A stretch of 64,000 nt of DNA from Megalobrama amblycephala. Taxonomy: Eukaryota > Chordata > Actinopteri > Cypriniformes > Xenocyprididae. Below are positions 26,329 through 38,455 of the stretch, one piece after another. The notes below the pieces were generated by a model. The model saw only the letters and a list, made by a program, of their open reading frames with translations. It did no database searches and was not told the DNA's origin. A program made the translations under genes and the position numbers. Each line of letters opens with the position of its first letter. The first letter of the stretch is position 1. The DNA is taken from assembly GCF_018812025.1 (NCBI RefSeq), contig NC_063066.1:2968692-3032691 (forward strand), written 5' to 3'.

Positions 26329-29300
26329 ATGGCGCCGCCGCGTTTTAAATATGGTGCCCTATCCAGATCCTTTATGGTTCTCGCGGTCATCAGCCTGTCA
26401 TTTACATCATGCTACAACTTTGAGAACGAGTCTGTTGAACCCGACGTCTCCCTTCACCATGGGAATATCCTGAGTCCTTTGCTGAAGGCTTTGTCAGAGC
26501 AGAACCCATGGGGAGAATTCACACCTCGAGCCAAACCCGACTCCAGATATGTGCGTTACATGAAGAGACTGTACAAACTATCATCCAAACCGGACAGGAG
26601 TCACGAGGCCTCTCACCTGTACAACACTGCGCGTCTGATCACGCCACGGGAGGAGTGTCTCGAGCAGAGCCGAGGTGTGTGTCTCAGATTGGATCAGATA
26701 TGTTTACAGACTCTTTGAATAGATACAGTTGCTTTATGAACCCGGAACTCACGTTGTTAGGATGCTTTAGGGTTAATTTATTCAAATGCAAATGCCTATA
26801 TATATATATATATATAGCCTATACATGATACTGGGCACTTTACCCACTTTCATTTTCCCCATTCATTTTCTCCATATAAAAAAAATCTAAGCATGAACCA
26901 AAACAAACTACAAGATATTATTTCCTTTGAGGCAAAAACGTATTTAACTACAGTATGCATCCCATAAAGCACTGCAAAAGATGAACAAAAAATGATGGTA
27001 CTGTATAGAACTATCGATAGACTTTTAAAGGTGCCCTAGAACGTTCTTTCACAAGATGTAATATAAGTCTAAGGTGTCTCCTGAATGTGTCTGTGAAGTT
27101 TCAGCTCAAAATACCCCATAGATTTTTTTAAATTAATTGTTTTAACTGCTTATTTTGGGGCATCATTAACTATGCACTGATTCAGGCTGCGGCCCCTTTA
27201 AAGCGCGCGCTCCCTGCCCTCCGAGCTCTCGACTATAATACAGTGCATAAACAAAGTTCACACAGCTAATATAACCCTCAAATGGATCTTTACAAGATGT
27301 TCGTCATGCATACTGCATGCATGCGTCGGATCATGTGAGTATAGTATTTATTTAGATGTTTACATTTGATTCTGAATGAGTTTGATAGTGCTCCGTGGCT
27401 AAAGCTAACATTACACACTGTTGGAGAGATTTATAAAGAATGAAGTTGTGTTTATGAATTATACAGACTGCAAGTGTTTAAAAATGAAAATAGCGACAGC
27501 TCCAGTCTCCATGAATACAGTAAGAAACGATGGTAACTTTAACCACATTTAACAGTACATTAGCAACATGCTAACGAAACATTTAGAAAGACAATTCACA
27601 AATATCACTAAAAATATCATGTTATCATGGATCATGTCAGTTATTATCGCTCCATCTGCCATTTTTCGCTATTGTTCTTGCTTGCTTACCTAGTCTGATG
27701 ATTCAGCTGTGCACAGATCCAGACGTTAATACTGGCTGCCCTTGTCTAATGCATTGATCATGGGCTGGCATATGCAAGTACTGGGGGCGTACATATTAAT
27801 GATCCAGACTGTTACGTAACAGTCGGTGTTATGTTGAGATTCGCCTGTTCTTCAGAGGTCTTTTAAATAAATGAGATTTATATAAGGAGGAGGAAACAAT
27901 GGTGTTTGAGACTCACTGTATGTCATTTCCATGTACTGAACTCTTGTTATTCAACTATGCCAAGGTAAATTCAAAGTTTGATTCTAGGGCACCTTTAAGT
28001 AAAAATATTTTACACAGGGTTGCCAGGTTTTCACAACAAAACCCACCCAATCAAAACTAGCCCAATCATGTTCCGGGGGTAAAATCCGTGTTTTTGGTGG
28101 GGTTCCCCTTGTAACATTTGCATTCCAGGGGCTAAATATCATGTTATTTGGGGTCGCTTCAATTCGCGGCAAGGGTTGCTAGGTTTTCACAACAAAACCT
28201 GTCAAATTGACACTCAAAACTAGCCCAACCGCATTTCAGGGGGGAAAAATCGTGTTCCGGGGTGTAAAGTCCACTTTTTTTGGCAGGGTTCCCCTTGTAA
28301 AATTCGCATTACAGGAGCTAAATATCAACCCGCGGCCAGAGTTGCCAGGGTTTCACAACAAAACTCACCCAATCAAAACTACTCAAAACTAACCCAATCG
28401 CATTCCGGGTGGTAAAATCCGCATTTTTGCCGGGTTCCCCTTATAAAATTCGCATTCCAGGGGCTAAATATGTTATTTGGGCTCGCTTCAACCCGCGGCT
28501 AGGGTTGCCAGGTTTTCAGAACAAAACCCGCCTGATTGACACTCAAAACTTGCCCAATCGCGTTTCAGAGGGGTCCCCCGGTAAAAATCACGTTCCGGGG
28601 GGTTAAATCCATGTTTTTTGGTGGGGTTCCCCTTGTAAAATTCGCATTCCAGGGGCTAAATATTATGTTATTTGGGGTCGCTTCAACCCGTGGACATGAA
28701 AAACAACCCACTGCAACAGTGTAAAAGTAGCCCAGTTCGGCGGGAAAACTGCGGACTTGGCAACAGTGATTTTACATTTATTGCAAAATAGTCAGATATC
28801 TAAACTTAATAAGGAAACTGATTTGACTTCTATGGTGACAATACCTTCTCTAATTGGTGGACCTAAATTCCTGTCTGCTTAAAGTGATAGTTCACCTAAA
28901 AATGGAAAATAATGTCATCATTTACTCATCTACATGCCATAAGTCTTTCGTTCTCCTAACACATTCAATTCATATAGATTTCTTTTATGATCTCCTGAAT
29001 GTTTTTATGTGTCAAAGTTTCGGTTGAGGAACAGAAATCTCAGGTTTTTCATTTAAAATGTCTTTGTTGGTTTTTTAAAAGATGTACGTAAGTTCGGAAT
29101 GACATGAACGTGAGTAATGATGACAGAATTTTTAGGTGATCATTTTATGTTTATATGCTGAATAAACTTTATATGTTATTGTTACGAATCAGTTTCTTTA
29201 TGGAGAAAGTGCATGGGACTTTTACTTCCAGAACCAGATTGTTGCCCTCTATTAAAAGTTCCTATAATTGTTTTTAATTTTGTTAACATTTTTTCTGTAG

Positions 29301-31552
29301 AAAGACAAACATAAATAGTCATGAAAGCCAAAATATTAAATGTCACAGATGTATATTTACTGAATAATCCACTATTTTGTAAAAGGAGATCAAAATGACA
29401 ATTTGGAGCCAAATTAGAGAGGTGTAAATGACTTTAGAAAGATGGCAGCATCATTATTTTATTTTTACACAGAGATTGGTAGATCCATTAGGAAAATCTG
29501 TTGACTTTATCAATCTATGTTTCAATATATGCCAACAGTGACAGTTCAAAAATGGGGAAAAAGCTCCTCTTGTGTGTTTTTGCCTCAAGTTTGCATGCCT
29601 GTAACTCAAGAAGTATTATAGCTATCTTAAAATCCTTTTATATTCTGATTCTTAACAAACTTTCCTTTTGGCATCTTCATTTTAAAGGCCCTCGATGGTT
29701 CAATCCCAGAGATATGGAGATCTTAATGTGGCTCCATGAGTAAATTGGTCAACTGTACACATTTTCAGTGGTCAAAAACCAAATGTGGGTCACTTTGCAT
29801 TCAGCTTATACCTTTTTCTTTTAAAGAGGAATATCTGAAGAACAAATAATGTTAAAACTAGAAATGTATCTCATGTTTTTCTATCAACTCAAACTCGATT
29901 GCATAGCCATAAATATTAATTTTCCAAAATTTGCATGCCTGTAACTCTAAAAATATTCAAGATATCTTAATATAGATTCTCATTCTTAAACGTTTATTTT
30001 GAAATCTTAATTTCCAATGCCCTATATAGTTCAGTTCCATAGATATTGGGATCTCAAAGCAGCTCCATGTTCAAAATTGTTCAATTTACTCATGGAGCCA
30101 CATTAAGATCTCCATATCTCTGGGATTGAACCATCGAGGGCCTTTAAAATGAAGATACCAAAAGGAAAGTTTGTTAAGAACCAGAATCTAAAAGGATATT
30201 AAGATATCTTTAATACTTCTAGAGTTACAGGCATGCAAACTTGAGGCAAAAGCACACAAGAAGTGCTTTTTCTCCATTTTCGAACTGTCACCATTGGCAT
30301 ATATTGAAACAAAGATTGCTAAAGTCAACAGATTTTACTAATAGATCTACCAATCTCTGTGCAAAAATAAAATAATGATGCTGCCATCTTTCTAAAGTCA
30401 TTTTTACACCCCTCTAATTTGGCTCCAAATCTCAGGTGAAAATGGTCATTTTGACCCCCTCTACAAAATAGTGGATTACTCAGTAAATATACATCTGTGA
30501 CATTTAATATTTAGCTTTCATCACTATTTATATTTGTCTTTCTACATAAACACAGTAAAATTGTGGTCAAGAGAAGGATGTGTTCCTCAACGGCATGTTT
30601 TATCTTGTCAGAATTCTTCATGCAGGATATTTCGTACAGTCTGAATCGAGTGAGGACTCAGGAGCAGTTACTGAAGTCGGTCCTGCTGTACTCTTTCGAC
30701 CACAACCACATCACCCCGTTCACATCGCTCTGCTATCTCGATGTAAGGGAACAGAAACCCTCGAAGGAACAGATATGTTCTCATCATCTCAGCACCCAGC
30801 AGTCGGTCCCCCTCCTCAGCTTCCGCGTCCACACCGAGAGACGGGTCCGTCGCCGCTGGGTGGAGGTCGACGTGACCTCCTTCCTCCGTCCTCTCATTCA
30901 GGCTCATAAGAAGGACATCCATCTGCTGATCAACTTGACCTGCGTTGAAGATATGATCCCAGGACCTGGAGGCCAGTTTCATAAGAGCCCGGTTGAGCTA
31001 ACTCACAGATCTCCGTCCCTTCTTTTGTACCTCAACGACACCAGCGAGGTCGCGTACCAGAGAAGAGCCACGCGAGGTAGGGTGGTGGATCTGACGTCAA
31101 ACCACTGGGAAGGAAAGTCCACGTTGTGGGAGTCAACTTCACGAAAGCGACGAGGAACCCTAAAGGGCACCAATTCCCCTCACGCGAGTATGGAAACCAG
31201 CATGCCCAAACTCGTCCCCATGTATGACTTTCCGACAGATGACTGCGACCTGTATGATTTCAGAGTGAGCTTCAGTCAGCTCAAACTGGACCACTGGATC
31301 ATAGCGCCTCACAAATACAATCCGAGGTACTGTAAGGGATTTTGTCCGAGGGCTGTGGGATATATCTATGGGTCACCCATGCACACCATGGTTCAAAACA
31401 TCATTTACGAGAAGCTAGACTCCTCTGTGCCCAGACCTTCATGTGTTCCTTCAGAATACAACCCCTTAAGTGTTTTGACCATTGAGAACGACGGATCCAT
31501 TGCCTATAAGGAGTACGAGGAGATGATTGCGACCAAATGCACTTGCCGATAA
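26329..31552 (+). CDS. gdf9: Growth/differentiation factor 9 (two exons)
   Basis: Oocyte-secreted TGF-beta family ligand acting on follicle cells. Exons 26329-26674 and 30612-31552 join inside a Glu codon to give 428 residues. The start ATG has A at -3 and G at +4; an upstream in-frame TTG is not needed. A hydrophobic signal segment covers about residues 14-27. The propeptide (YNTARLITPREECLEQ, SYSLNRVRTQEQLL, NLT and NDT glycosylation sequons) ends at the furin site RKRR, residues 293-296. The mature domain of 132 residues has six cysteines (first Cys327, last CTCR). In place of the usual Cys-Cys pair it reads SCVP, so it lacks the intermolecular disulphide cysteine, as is typical of GDF9 and BMP15. 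The intron is 3.9 kb and almost wholly repeats. sowaha upstream matches the human neighbourhood. Confidence 0.97.
27025..27998. mobile_element. Non-autonomous transposon in gdf9 intron (AAAGGTGCCCTAGAA ends)
   Basis: Begins TTAAAGGTGCCCTAGAA and ends TTCTAGGGCACCTTTAA, about 970 bp. The interior is partly GC-rich (AAAGCGCGCGCTCCCTGCCC). No transposase seen. Confidence 0.78.
28013..28760. repeat. Four tandem ~160-bp repeats in gdf9 intron
   Basis: The phrase GTTGCCAGGTTTTCACAAC recurs with small changes near 28020, 28176, 28342 and 28504, spaced 156, 166 and 162 bp. Each unit also has GTTCCCCTTGTAAAATTCGC and CAGGGGCTAAATAT. A single related copy lies at 53725-54210 upstream of smyd5. Confidence 0.85.
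28879..29146. mobile_element. Degraded foldback element (AGTTCACCTAAAAATGG)
   Basis: Left end AAAGTGATAGTTCACC; right side AGAATTTTTAGGTGATCA, partly complementary. About 270 bp and eroded. Confidence 0.5.
29294..30547. repeat. Large inverted repeat next to gdf9 exon 2
   Basis: The left arm 29294-29747 and right arm 30082-30547 are reverse complements with moderate divergence, separated by about 334 bp. Matching landmarks include TGTAGAAAGACAAA, CACAGATGTATATTTACT, ACACAGAGATTGGTAGATC and CATGAGTAAATTG. The right arm ends 64 bp before exon 2. A third copy of the arm is in smyd5 intron 3 (about 56703-57175). Confidence 0.88.
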
Positions 31553-32375
31553 GATTTTCTTTTTTTTTTGTGATGCATTGCTTTGTAAAACACCATCCTA
31601 TTTTTTTTTTTTTTTTTTTTTTTTTTTGCACTGGCCATTCTTATTTTGAAGATGATTATGAAATGACCACATGTATAGGATAATTTGCAGATTTCTTTTT
31701 GTTTTGTTGTTTAACATTGATTCAATAATGCTTTGTTTTCTTAGACACTGTATAATAGTTATAATATGGGGGTATTTAATTGGCTTAAAGGATCATTTTC
31801 TTCTTTGATGACCAGTTGTGTTGTTTTAAGTTTTTTTTCTTTAGGTTGGTGATCTTGTCTTGCACTTTCTATTCCATAAACATGGCAAAAATTTTAATAC
31901 TTCTAGTTCTGGACAGAATATGAAAAGTGTAGTTCTATTGTCTTATCAGAACACTTTTACATTGTTGTTTTAAAACCTGGGAATTGCAGACGGTTGTTTC
32001 ATGGGCAACCTCGCTCTTCTTGACGTCCAGAAAATAAGTTGCCTTAATTGTGGGCAACTTGATATGTGTTTATTAACTGCTTTAAAGAAAGTAATAGATG
32101 AGAATGTGTCACATGCCTATTTATATTATTTATGTCTGTGTAATTTGGTCGAGCTGGCTTTGGTTTCACAAAAAAAAAAAAAGGGGGGAAAAATCCCATA
32201 TGAAAATGAAAATATAAAAATAAAATAAAAAATCAGCAATCAGACTTGATTTTTTTTCCCTCTAAATCAAACGTTAGATTGTCATTATAAGTATTTTGTA
32301 GTTGAGAAGAAAAATAAATTCACTGATCTGAATTCTTTATTACAGTGTTTTAACATATTTGACTAAAAGTCCCTC
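31553..32375 (+). other. Probable gdf9 3' UTR
   Basis: AT-rich sequence after the stop, with a 27-base-class T run near 31600-31627 and AATAAA at 32313-32318 as a plausible polyadenylation signal. No frame of note. Confidence 0.5.
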
Positions 32376-32735
32376 TTAAAGGGATAGTTCATCCAAAAAT
32401 GAAAACATCAGCTGCGTCCGAAATTGCGTAGGTACTACGTTTGAATGTAAATTTACTTCATGACCATTGAAAAGGTATGTTCTATATAGTACGAATGAAT
32501 TCGGATGTATTACATCCGGCATGTTGTTACTGTCACATGACCTACCAGCGTCCCTTCAACTCCATTCACAAGTCCTCTCCCGTGGCCTCATGGGATAGTA
32601 AAGTGTCCATCGTATGCGTCATCCGGGTACATACTACTTTGTTCGCATAGGCCTACTGTTTTTCGCGTACTATATAGTAGAGAAGTATTCGATTTTGGAC
32701 GCAGTCATCCATTTTTGGGTGAACTATCCCTTTAA
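32376..32735. mobile_element. 360-bp foldback element (AAAGGGATAGTTCATCC ends)
   Basis: Starts TTAAAGGGATAGTTCATCC and ends TGGGTGAACTATCCCTTTAA. Non-coding. Inner sequence GCGTCCGAAATTGCGTA faces a partly complementary right arm. Confidence 0.8.
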
Positions 32736-34616
32736 CGAATGTGACGATTTTTGTTTTCGAAGTGATTTTTAAGGGACTGTTTACGCGACACCGTTTTCAA
32801 CTAAAAACGGAAAACTTTTTATGCGTTTTGGCCGTTCATTTACACGACAAGTGGTCTGAAAACTCAAACTTTTGAAAAACTGCAAGTTTTTGAAAACGAT
32901 ACCGTTGTCGTCATCTCCGTGTAAACTGCAAAAACGTGAATCTGGGAAAACGGTGACAGCTTGCACATGGTTATTACGAGTTTATCCAGCTTATTTTTCC
33001 ACAGGAAGGTAAGGTGTTTTCTGTGAATGTGTGAGACTTACGATTTATTAGCAGCTATAGGGAAATAACGAGAAGAATAGAGAAGAACTTGCACATTCTC
33101 TGTAAAGCTGCTTTGAAACGATATGTATCGTGAAAAGCGCTATAGAAATAAATGTGAATTGAATTGAAAAATATTGTGCAGTAAACCAAAAAATAAGTTG
33201 GATAGGCACAAACGCGAGTGCTCTGTAAAAGTATATGCGCAGGCGCGTAGTCTTTCTTTACATCAACTGTTTACATAATTTCGTGACATCAACTACTTGT
33301 CATAATACAGCGTTTTTAGTCATTTTCGCGGATCCATGTGAACGGATAACTTGTCATCTGTAAAAAGAAAAACTTTTCCGATTTTAGTACATTGTTGTTG
33401 TGTAAATGTACCTTAAATGATTGTATAATACCAAAGACTATAGAATAACACAAGATTTGTCACTCGCATTGTTTTGAATGGGAGAAAGTGCAATGCGCAA
33501 TATGGCGGAATAAGTCCCGCCTTCTAAATAAGAGCCAATCGCCGATTGGTAAGTCATCGCGTCACCGCAGCGGCAGTTAGAAGCTCCGGTTCATAGAAAC
33601 AGTCAGACGCGCGCCTCTAAAATGAGACGCGCATTTAGGACTGCGCATGCGCATTAGCTTGATCCAGCCTGAAAAATACCGTTTTTTGTCATGATTCGAG
33701 CGTTTAGAAACAAAATTTATGAGACAGTTGTTGTCAGATTTCATTGGTGATTTCAAATATGAAATTGAATCGAAAGCTTGACAAACCTCTTTGGAGAATT
33801 TGATGTTTCCCCATTCAAAGAGATAGAAGCTGCACTTGAATGCCCGAGAGGCGTTTCTAAGATGGCCGCCGAGTGAAATGACTTGTCGTAACGGACTTTG
33901 ATAATACGCTGTGGAGTAACAGTGAATATGTAAATGGTAACAGTAGTAAAAATATAAATAGTTTTTGTTTAAAAAAAAAAAAAAAAAAAACTAAATATAA
34001 AGTACGATAAAGAGGCATTTTACTTCTCACTCAAGATAAAACTGGTGTAGGTAAAATATCTCCAATTCCATTTCCTCCTATAAAATTTCTAATTTTCCTA
34101 AAAAAAAAAAAAAAAACCCCACCATTTATTTAATCACAGAAAATACACGACATATCCTGTGCTTTGGTTACGTTTCGGACAGTACGTTTATCTCTGTTTT
34201 GTCTACACGGTTACAGACTTTTATTTTGAAGTTCAGCGATTGCGGAAGTTCAGTTAAGAGTCCGACTGCCTCTTAGGTAAGGAAGTAAGTTTTGGTTAGT
34301 AGCTGTATATTGTCAATAACAGAATAAGTGAAAGTCTCCAAAAGTGTATTTAAATGTACCGTTTCCTATGCACTAAACCTCATATATCAGTAAACTTTGT
34401 TCGCTGTTTTTAAACGTTTGTAAGGTTAATTCAACTGTTTTTCTAGTAGAGACAGTCCACAGGAAACAGGGAACCGCCTGTGACCGACTAACTCTGTCTT
34501 AAAACATACAGCCTATCTAGATGTTCACTGTTCAGAAAAGCATGCCTAGGTAGGCACCTCACTAAGAAGACACCCATGCTGAAAGTCCACTTAGGAGCAG
34601 TTTGAAAGGCTTTGTC
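32736..34616. other. Intergenic / nudt22 5' region
   Basis: No coding sequence supported. Contains a repeat tail near 33090-33168 (AAAGCTGCTTTGAAACGAT ... AAATGTGAATTG), related to sequence near 53810-53870, and poly(A) runs near 33970 and 34101. The stretch 34260-34310 has GGTAAGGAAGTAAG, which could be a 5' UTR splice donor; this is unproven. Confidence 0.4.
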
Positions 34617-34724
34617 ATGGATCCAGAGGTGTCCCTCATGCTGCACTGTGATCCATTACAAGCTCTTGGAGAACATCAAACACACATAGAAATTTCAGAC
34701 AGGTGCAGTATCTTTCCATCACAC

Positions 34725-34792
<68 letters not shown>

Positions 34793-34793
34793 G

Positions 34794-34836
<43 letters not shown>

Positions 34837-35015
34837 ACTATAAAATATAGTACTGGTCAAAAACACTTTTTAATGTTTTGAAAGTCTATATACATATGTA
34901 TGTGTATATATATGTATATATATATATATAGGTGTGTGTTTTTAGACTCTGTAACTTCTCATTATTCATTACATACAAGTATTTAGTATCTAGTGTATGT
35001 ATGTATGTATGAATG

Positions 35016-35048
<33 letters not shown>

Positions 35049-35130
35049 GTATATATAGATATAGATATATATAGATATATATAGGTATATATAGGTATAT
35101 ATATAGGTATATATATAGGTATATATATAT

Positions 35131-35175
<45 letters not shown>

Positions 35176-35216
35176 TATATATATATATATATATATATAT
35201 AGGTATATATATATAT

Positions 35217-35267
<51 letters not shown>

Positions 35268-35411
35268 TATATATATATATATATAGGTATATATATAGGT
35301 ATATATATATATATATATATATATAGGTATATATATATATATATATATAGGTATATATATATATATAGGTATATATATATATATATAGGTATATATATAT
35401 ATATATATAGG

Positions 35412-35471
<60 letters not shown>

Positions 35472-35516
35472 TATATATATATATATATATATAGGTATAT
35501 ATATATATATATATAT

Positions 35517-35599
<83 letters not shown>

Positions 35600-35621
35600 T
35601 ATATATATATATATATATATG

Positions 35622-35693
<72 letters not shown>

Positions 35694-35700
35694 TATATAT

Positions 35701-35759
<59 letters not shown>

Positions 35760-38455
35760 TATATATACACACATTCATACATACATACATACACTAGATA
35801 CTAAATACTTGTATGTAATGAATAATGAGAAGTTACAGAGTCTAAAAACACACACTTTGTACATTTTAACCAGAATTCTTGCTGCTGTAAAAATGATTTT
35901 ATTTGCTACTCTCCCACACTAGATTCAATCGCCAGAGTTTTCCTGAGATCGAGCAGCACATCGAAGCCGTGTGGAGCGAGAGAGTGACCAAAGAACCGTG
36001 GCTCTTCAACGGCGCTAAATTCAGACTGCATTCAGCGGAGATCTGCGTCACGGAAAATGGACCAATGGGAGAACAGGCTGTCCAGAACCTAATGCACTTA
36101 CAGTGTGGTGAAGGAGACCAATTAGAAAGTGGCAATAAATCCTCAGACAGATCAACAAAAGATGAGCAATCATGTGTGCTAAAATTACAGTTAGGCCTGA
36201 CCTGTTATAAAGACTACCTTGGGACGAACTGGTCACGAGAGGCGGGAAATCTGCAGAGTCATGGACGGAATGAATGTGCCGATCCACAGGCTTTCCTCGC
36301 GCAGCCGCTGGGGGTGGGCGCTGTCATGGCAACCGCAGATGGAGATGTCGTCCTGCTGAGGAGAAGTCAGAAAGTGGCAGAGGCTGCAGGACTGTTAGAC
36401 ATACCTGGAGGTCATCCTGAGCCAAAGGTGACGGACATCATCAGGGTTTCAGGAAAAAAACCTGTAGCTTCCCCTTTTTCCCCAAATAATTTTGTCAGAT
36501 AAATACCTTAAGTACGTTTACTGTTTTATTTTCCCCTCATATTCAAAATAATGATTGAAATGTACACTATTTTTCCTCATATTTTAATGGTTTAATCAAA
36601 CTTGTAGGGTCATTAAAAACCGGACATCACTTTCAGCCACTGCTATGTAGATTTCTATATAATTAAGTGTATTAATTATTATGTATTATTAAGAAATCTC
36701 TCCCTGTGGTGTAGATGGTGTGTCCAGAGGTCAGTGAGGAGGTCATATGTGTTGAGCTTCTGCAGGGTAAGGAGAGAGCCGTGGTTTCAGAGATCTTCTC
36801 CTCTGTGTGTGCAGAGATCCGTGATGAGGTGTGTATCTGCGCACTTTAAGCACGCATTAGCGAAAGCACAGAGTAACGTTATAACATCATTTTCAACACT
36901 CTCTAATGTATCTAATATGATAAACAGAGCTGCGTTACCTCATACTCATGACCGGAAAAGCGGAAGCGGCGCCGGCGACTGTGTCATAATAAAAGTCCCG
37001 CTGCTCGTGAGGCGTGTGTTGATCAATCGCTCCAGCTCCTCGTTCAGCTCCACAACACTCGCTCCTGCTCTGCTTCATACTACAGTAGCGTTAATAATCA
37101 CATCCATGAACATGATTTCTTCCCGAGTCCAATCCCTATTCTTTTCCACCGACAGGGATGTGAAGACCACATGTCCCAAGATTCCACGCTCAAACTTGGC
37201 GTCATCAAGCTACGCCTTTGTTTTGAATAGCGACCTCTAGCGGACACAAATCTTACATACTGCACCTTTAACTCTTGTTTACATCACAGAAAGTAATGTG
37301 TTGTTATTCAAGGGAAACAATCTGAAAGAGGTGTACCACAGGGCTCAATACTGGGTCCTCTTCATTCTTTATATATATTTAGTCTTATTTATATAACAGA
37401 AAACAATATAATGTCATTCAAGGGAAATAATGTGATTTATTTATTCAAGGAAGAGGTGTACCACAAGGCTCAATACTGGGTCCTCTTCTTTTTTCTGTTT
37501 TCATTAATGATCTTCCCTTCGCACTCTTCTCATCTTTATGCAGATGATACTGTCATTTATACTTCAATTATCATATTCTTCATATTTCTTTTTCTTACTC
37601 CTTTAGTTAAGAAGGTTTTTAGGAAGAAAGCATTTGGAGATTGGAATAATTTACCTTTAAATGTACAATCTTTTATGTTTTTTGTTTTGTAACTTGTAAT
37701 TGCATTAGATGAAATGTCTGTTTATTATTTATTAATGGGCAAACATTCATATTTATGTGTTGATTTTTGATTGTTGTTGTGTCTTATCTAACTTTTCTTT
37801 ATTAGGACCCTCTTGAAAATGAGAAAGAGTCTATCCTTAAGAATAAATCTGTGGCCATTGGTGCCACTATATTGGTCTCATCATCTTTCTTTGCTCTTGT
37901 TCCTGCTCATTACAGGTGAACGTCCCTGTCAGTTCTCTAAGCAAGCCGTTGTTCATGGGAATTGCGCTGAACCACACTAGTGCAGGCCGGCCCAGCGCAG
38001 AGTTTTACGTTCGGTAAACCTCATATTATGTCGTTCAGTCTGTACACAATGAGTGGTTATCTTACAGAACTACACAGCTGTGTTTTTTACTCTGTGAAGG
38101 TGCACTTTGACGACGGAGGAAGTGAGAGATTTCTATAGACGTGGAGGTCCTGAGGCCCATGAGTCCACTGACATACTGTTTCTCAGTCGAGCGGTAAGCA
38201 TTTATATCCACCACATCAAGAGACTTGCTTTAACTACACCCGTTTATTTAATATTCACATCTCTTAACATATGCAAGATGTCTACAAAACAATCATTAAA
38301 TCACAGAATAAGACATTCTGTACATAAAGATTTCGTCTTTCTCTGTTCTACAGAAAATGCTCCAGTTAAGCGAGCACTCCCCCCTGTGGTCAGAGATGTG
38401 TCCTTCAGCAAAAGGTGCAGTGCTGCTGTATCAGAGGGTGATGCCTGATTACTGA
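34617..38455 (+). CDS. nudt22: Nudix hydrolase 22, UDP-glucose/galactose pyrophosphatase (6 exons)
   Basis: Known NUDT22 hydrolyses UDP-glucose or UDP-galactose to UMP and sugar 1-phosphate with Mg2+. Exons 34617-34702, 35923-36427, 36715-36828, 37916-38013, 38100-38193 and 38354-38455 give 332 residues. Family landmarks in order: MDPEVSLML start, [38 protein letters not shown], then the variant Nudix region starting [11 protein letters not shown] and running across the exon 2/3 boundary into [16 protein letters not shown]. These are followed by [29 protein letters not shown] and the C-terminal GAVLLYQRV. Between HSAE and LGLTCYKDY there is a hydrophilic insertion of roughly 35-40 residues compared with the human protein as I remember it. 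The last exon is 102 bp. A candidate ATTAAA signal lies at 38842-38847. Confidence 0.95.
34736..34832. repeat. (TA)n microsatellite in nudt22 intron 1
   Basis: CA repeat (34722-34738) passing into an almost pure TA run, with a short GTATGTAT interruption near 34787-34799. Non-coding. Confidence 0.9.
34932..35855. repeat. TA-rich array between perfect 85-bp inverted arms
   Basis: 34932-35016 and 35771-35855 are exact reverse complements over 85 bases (landmarks TTTAGACTCTGTAACTTCTC and TATTTAGTATCTAGTGTATG). Between them lies about 750 bp of TA repeat with interspersed AGGTATATAT units. All long frames here (runs of Ile and Tyr) are artefacts. Confidence 0.93.
36838..37270. mobile_element. 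Partial transposon copy in nudt22 intron 3
   Basis: Shares long similarity with 60000-60430 in smyd5, including AACAGAGCTGCGTTACC, AATAAAAGTCCCGCTGCTC and TTTGAATAGCGACCTCTAGC. It ends CTTACATACTGCACCTTTA, related to the TTACATATTGTGCCTTTA end of the smyd5 copy. The left end is missing. Confidence 0.65.
37325..37692 (+). pseudogene. LINE reverse transcriptase remnant
   Basis: Reading across frames, the sequence encodes [12 protein letters not shown] at about 37447-37485, preceded by a duplicated partial copy from about 37328. FINDLP and the catalytic-type [11 protein letters not shown] (about 37536-37565) follow, and then [13 protein letters not shown] near the end. These are hallmark pieces of a LINE-type reverse transcriptase C-terminal half. 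Frames are broken and most of the ORF is absent. It lies in nudt22 intron 3. Confidence 0.75.

Noticed and set aside
34886..35794. Long minus-strand frames of about 260-300 codons made of Ile and Tyr
   Set aside because: Pure translation of the TA-rich repeat in several frames at once; not protein-coding.
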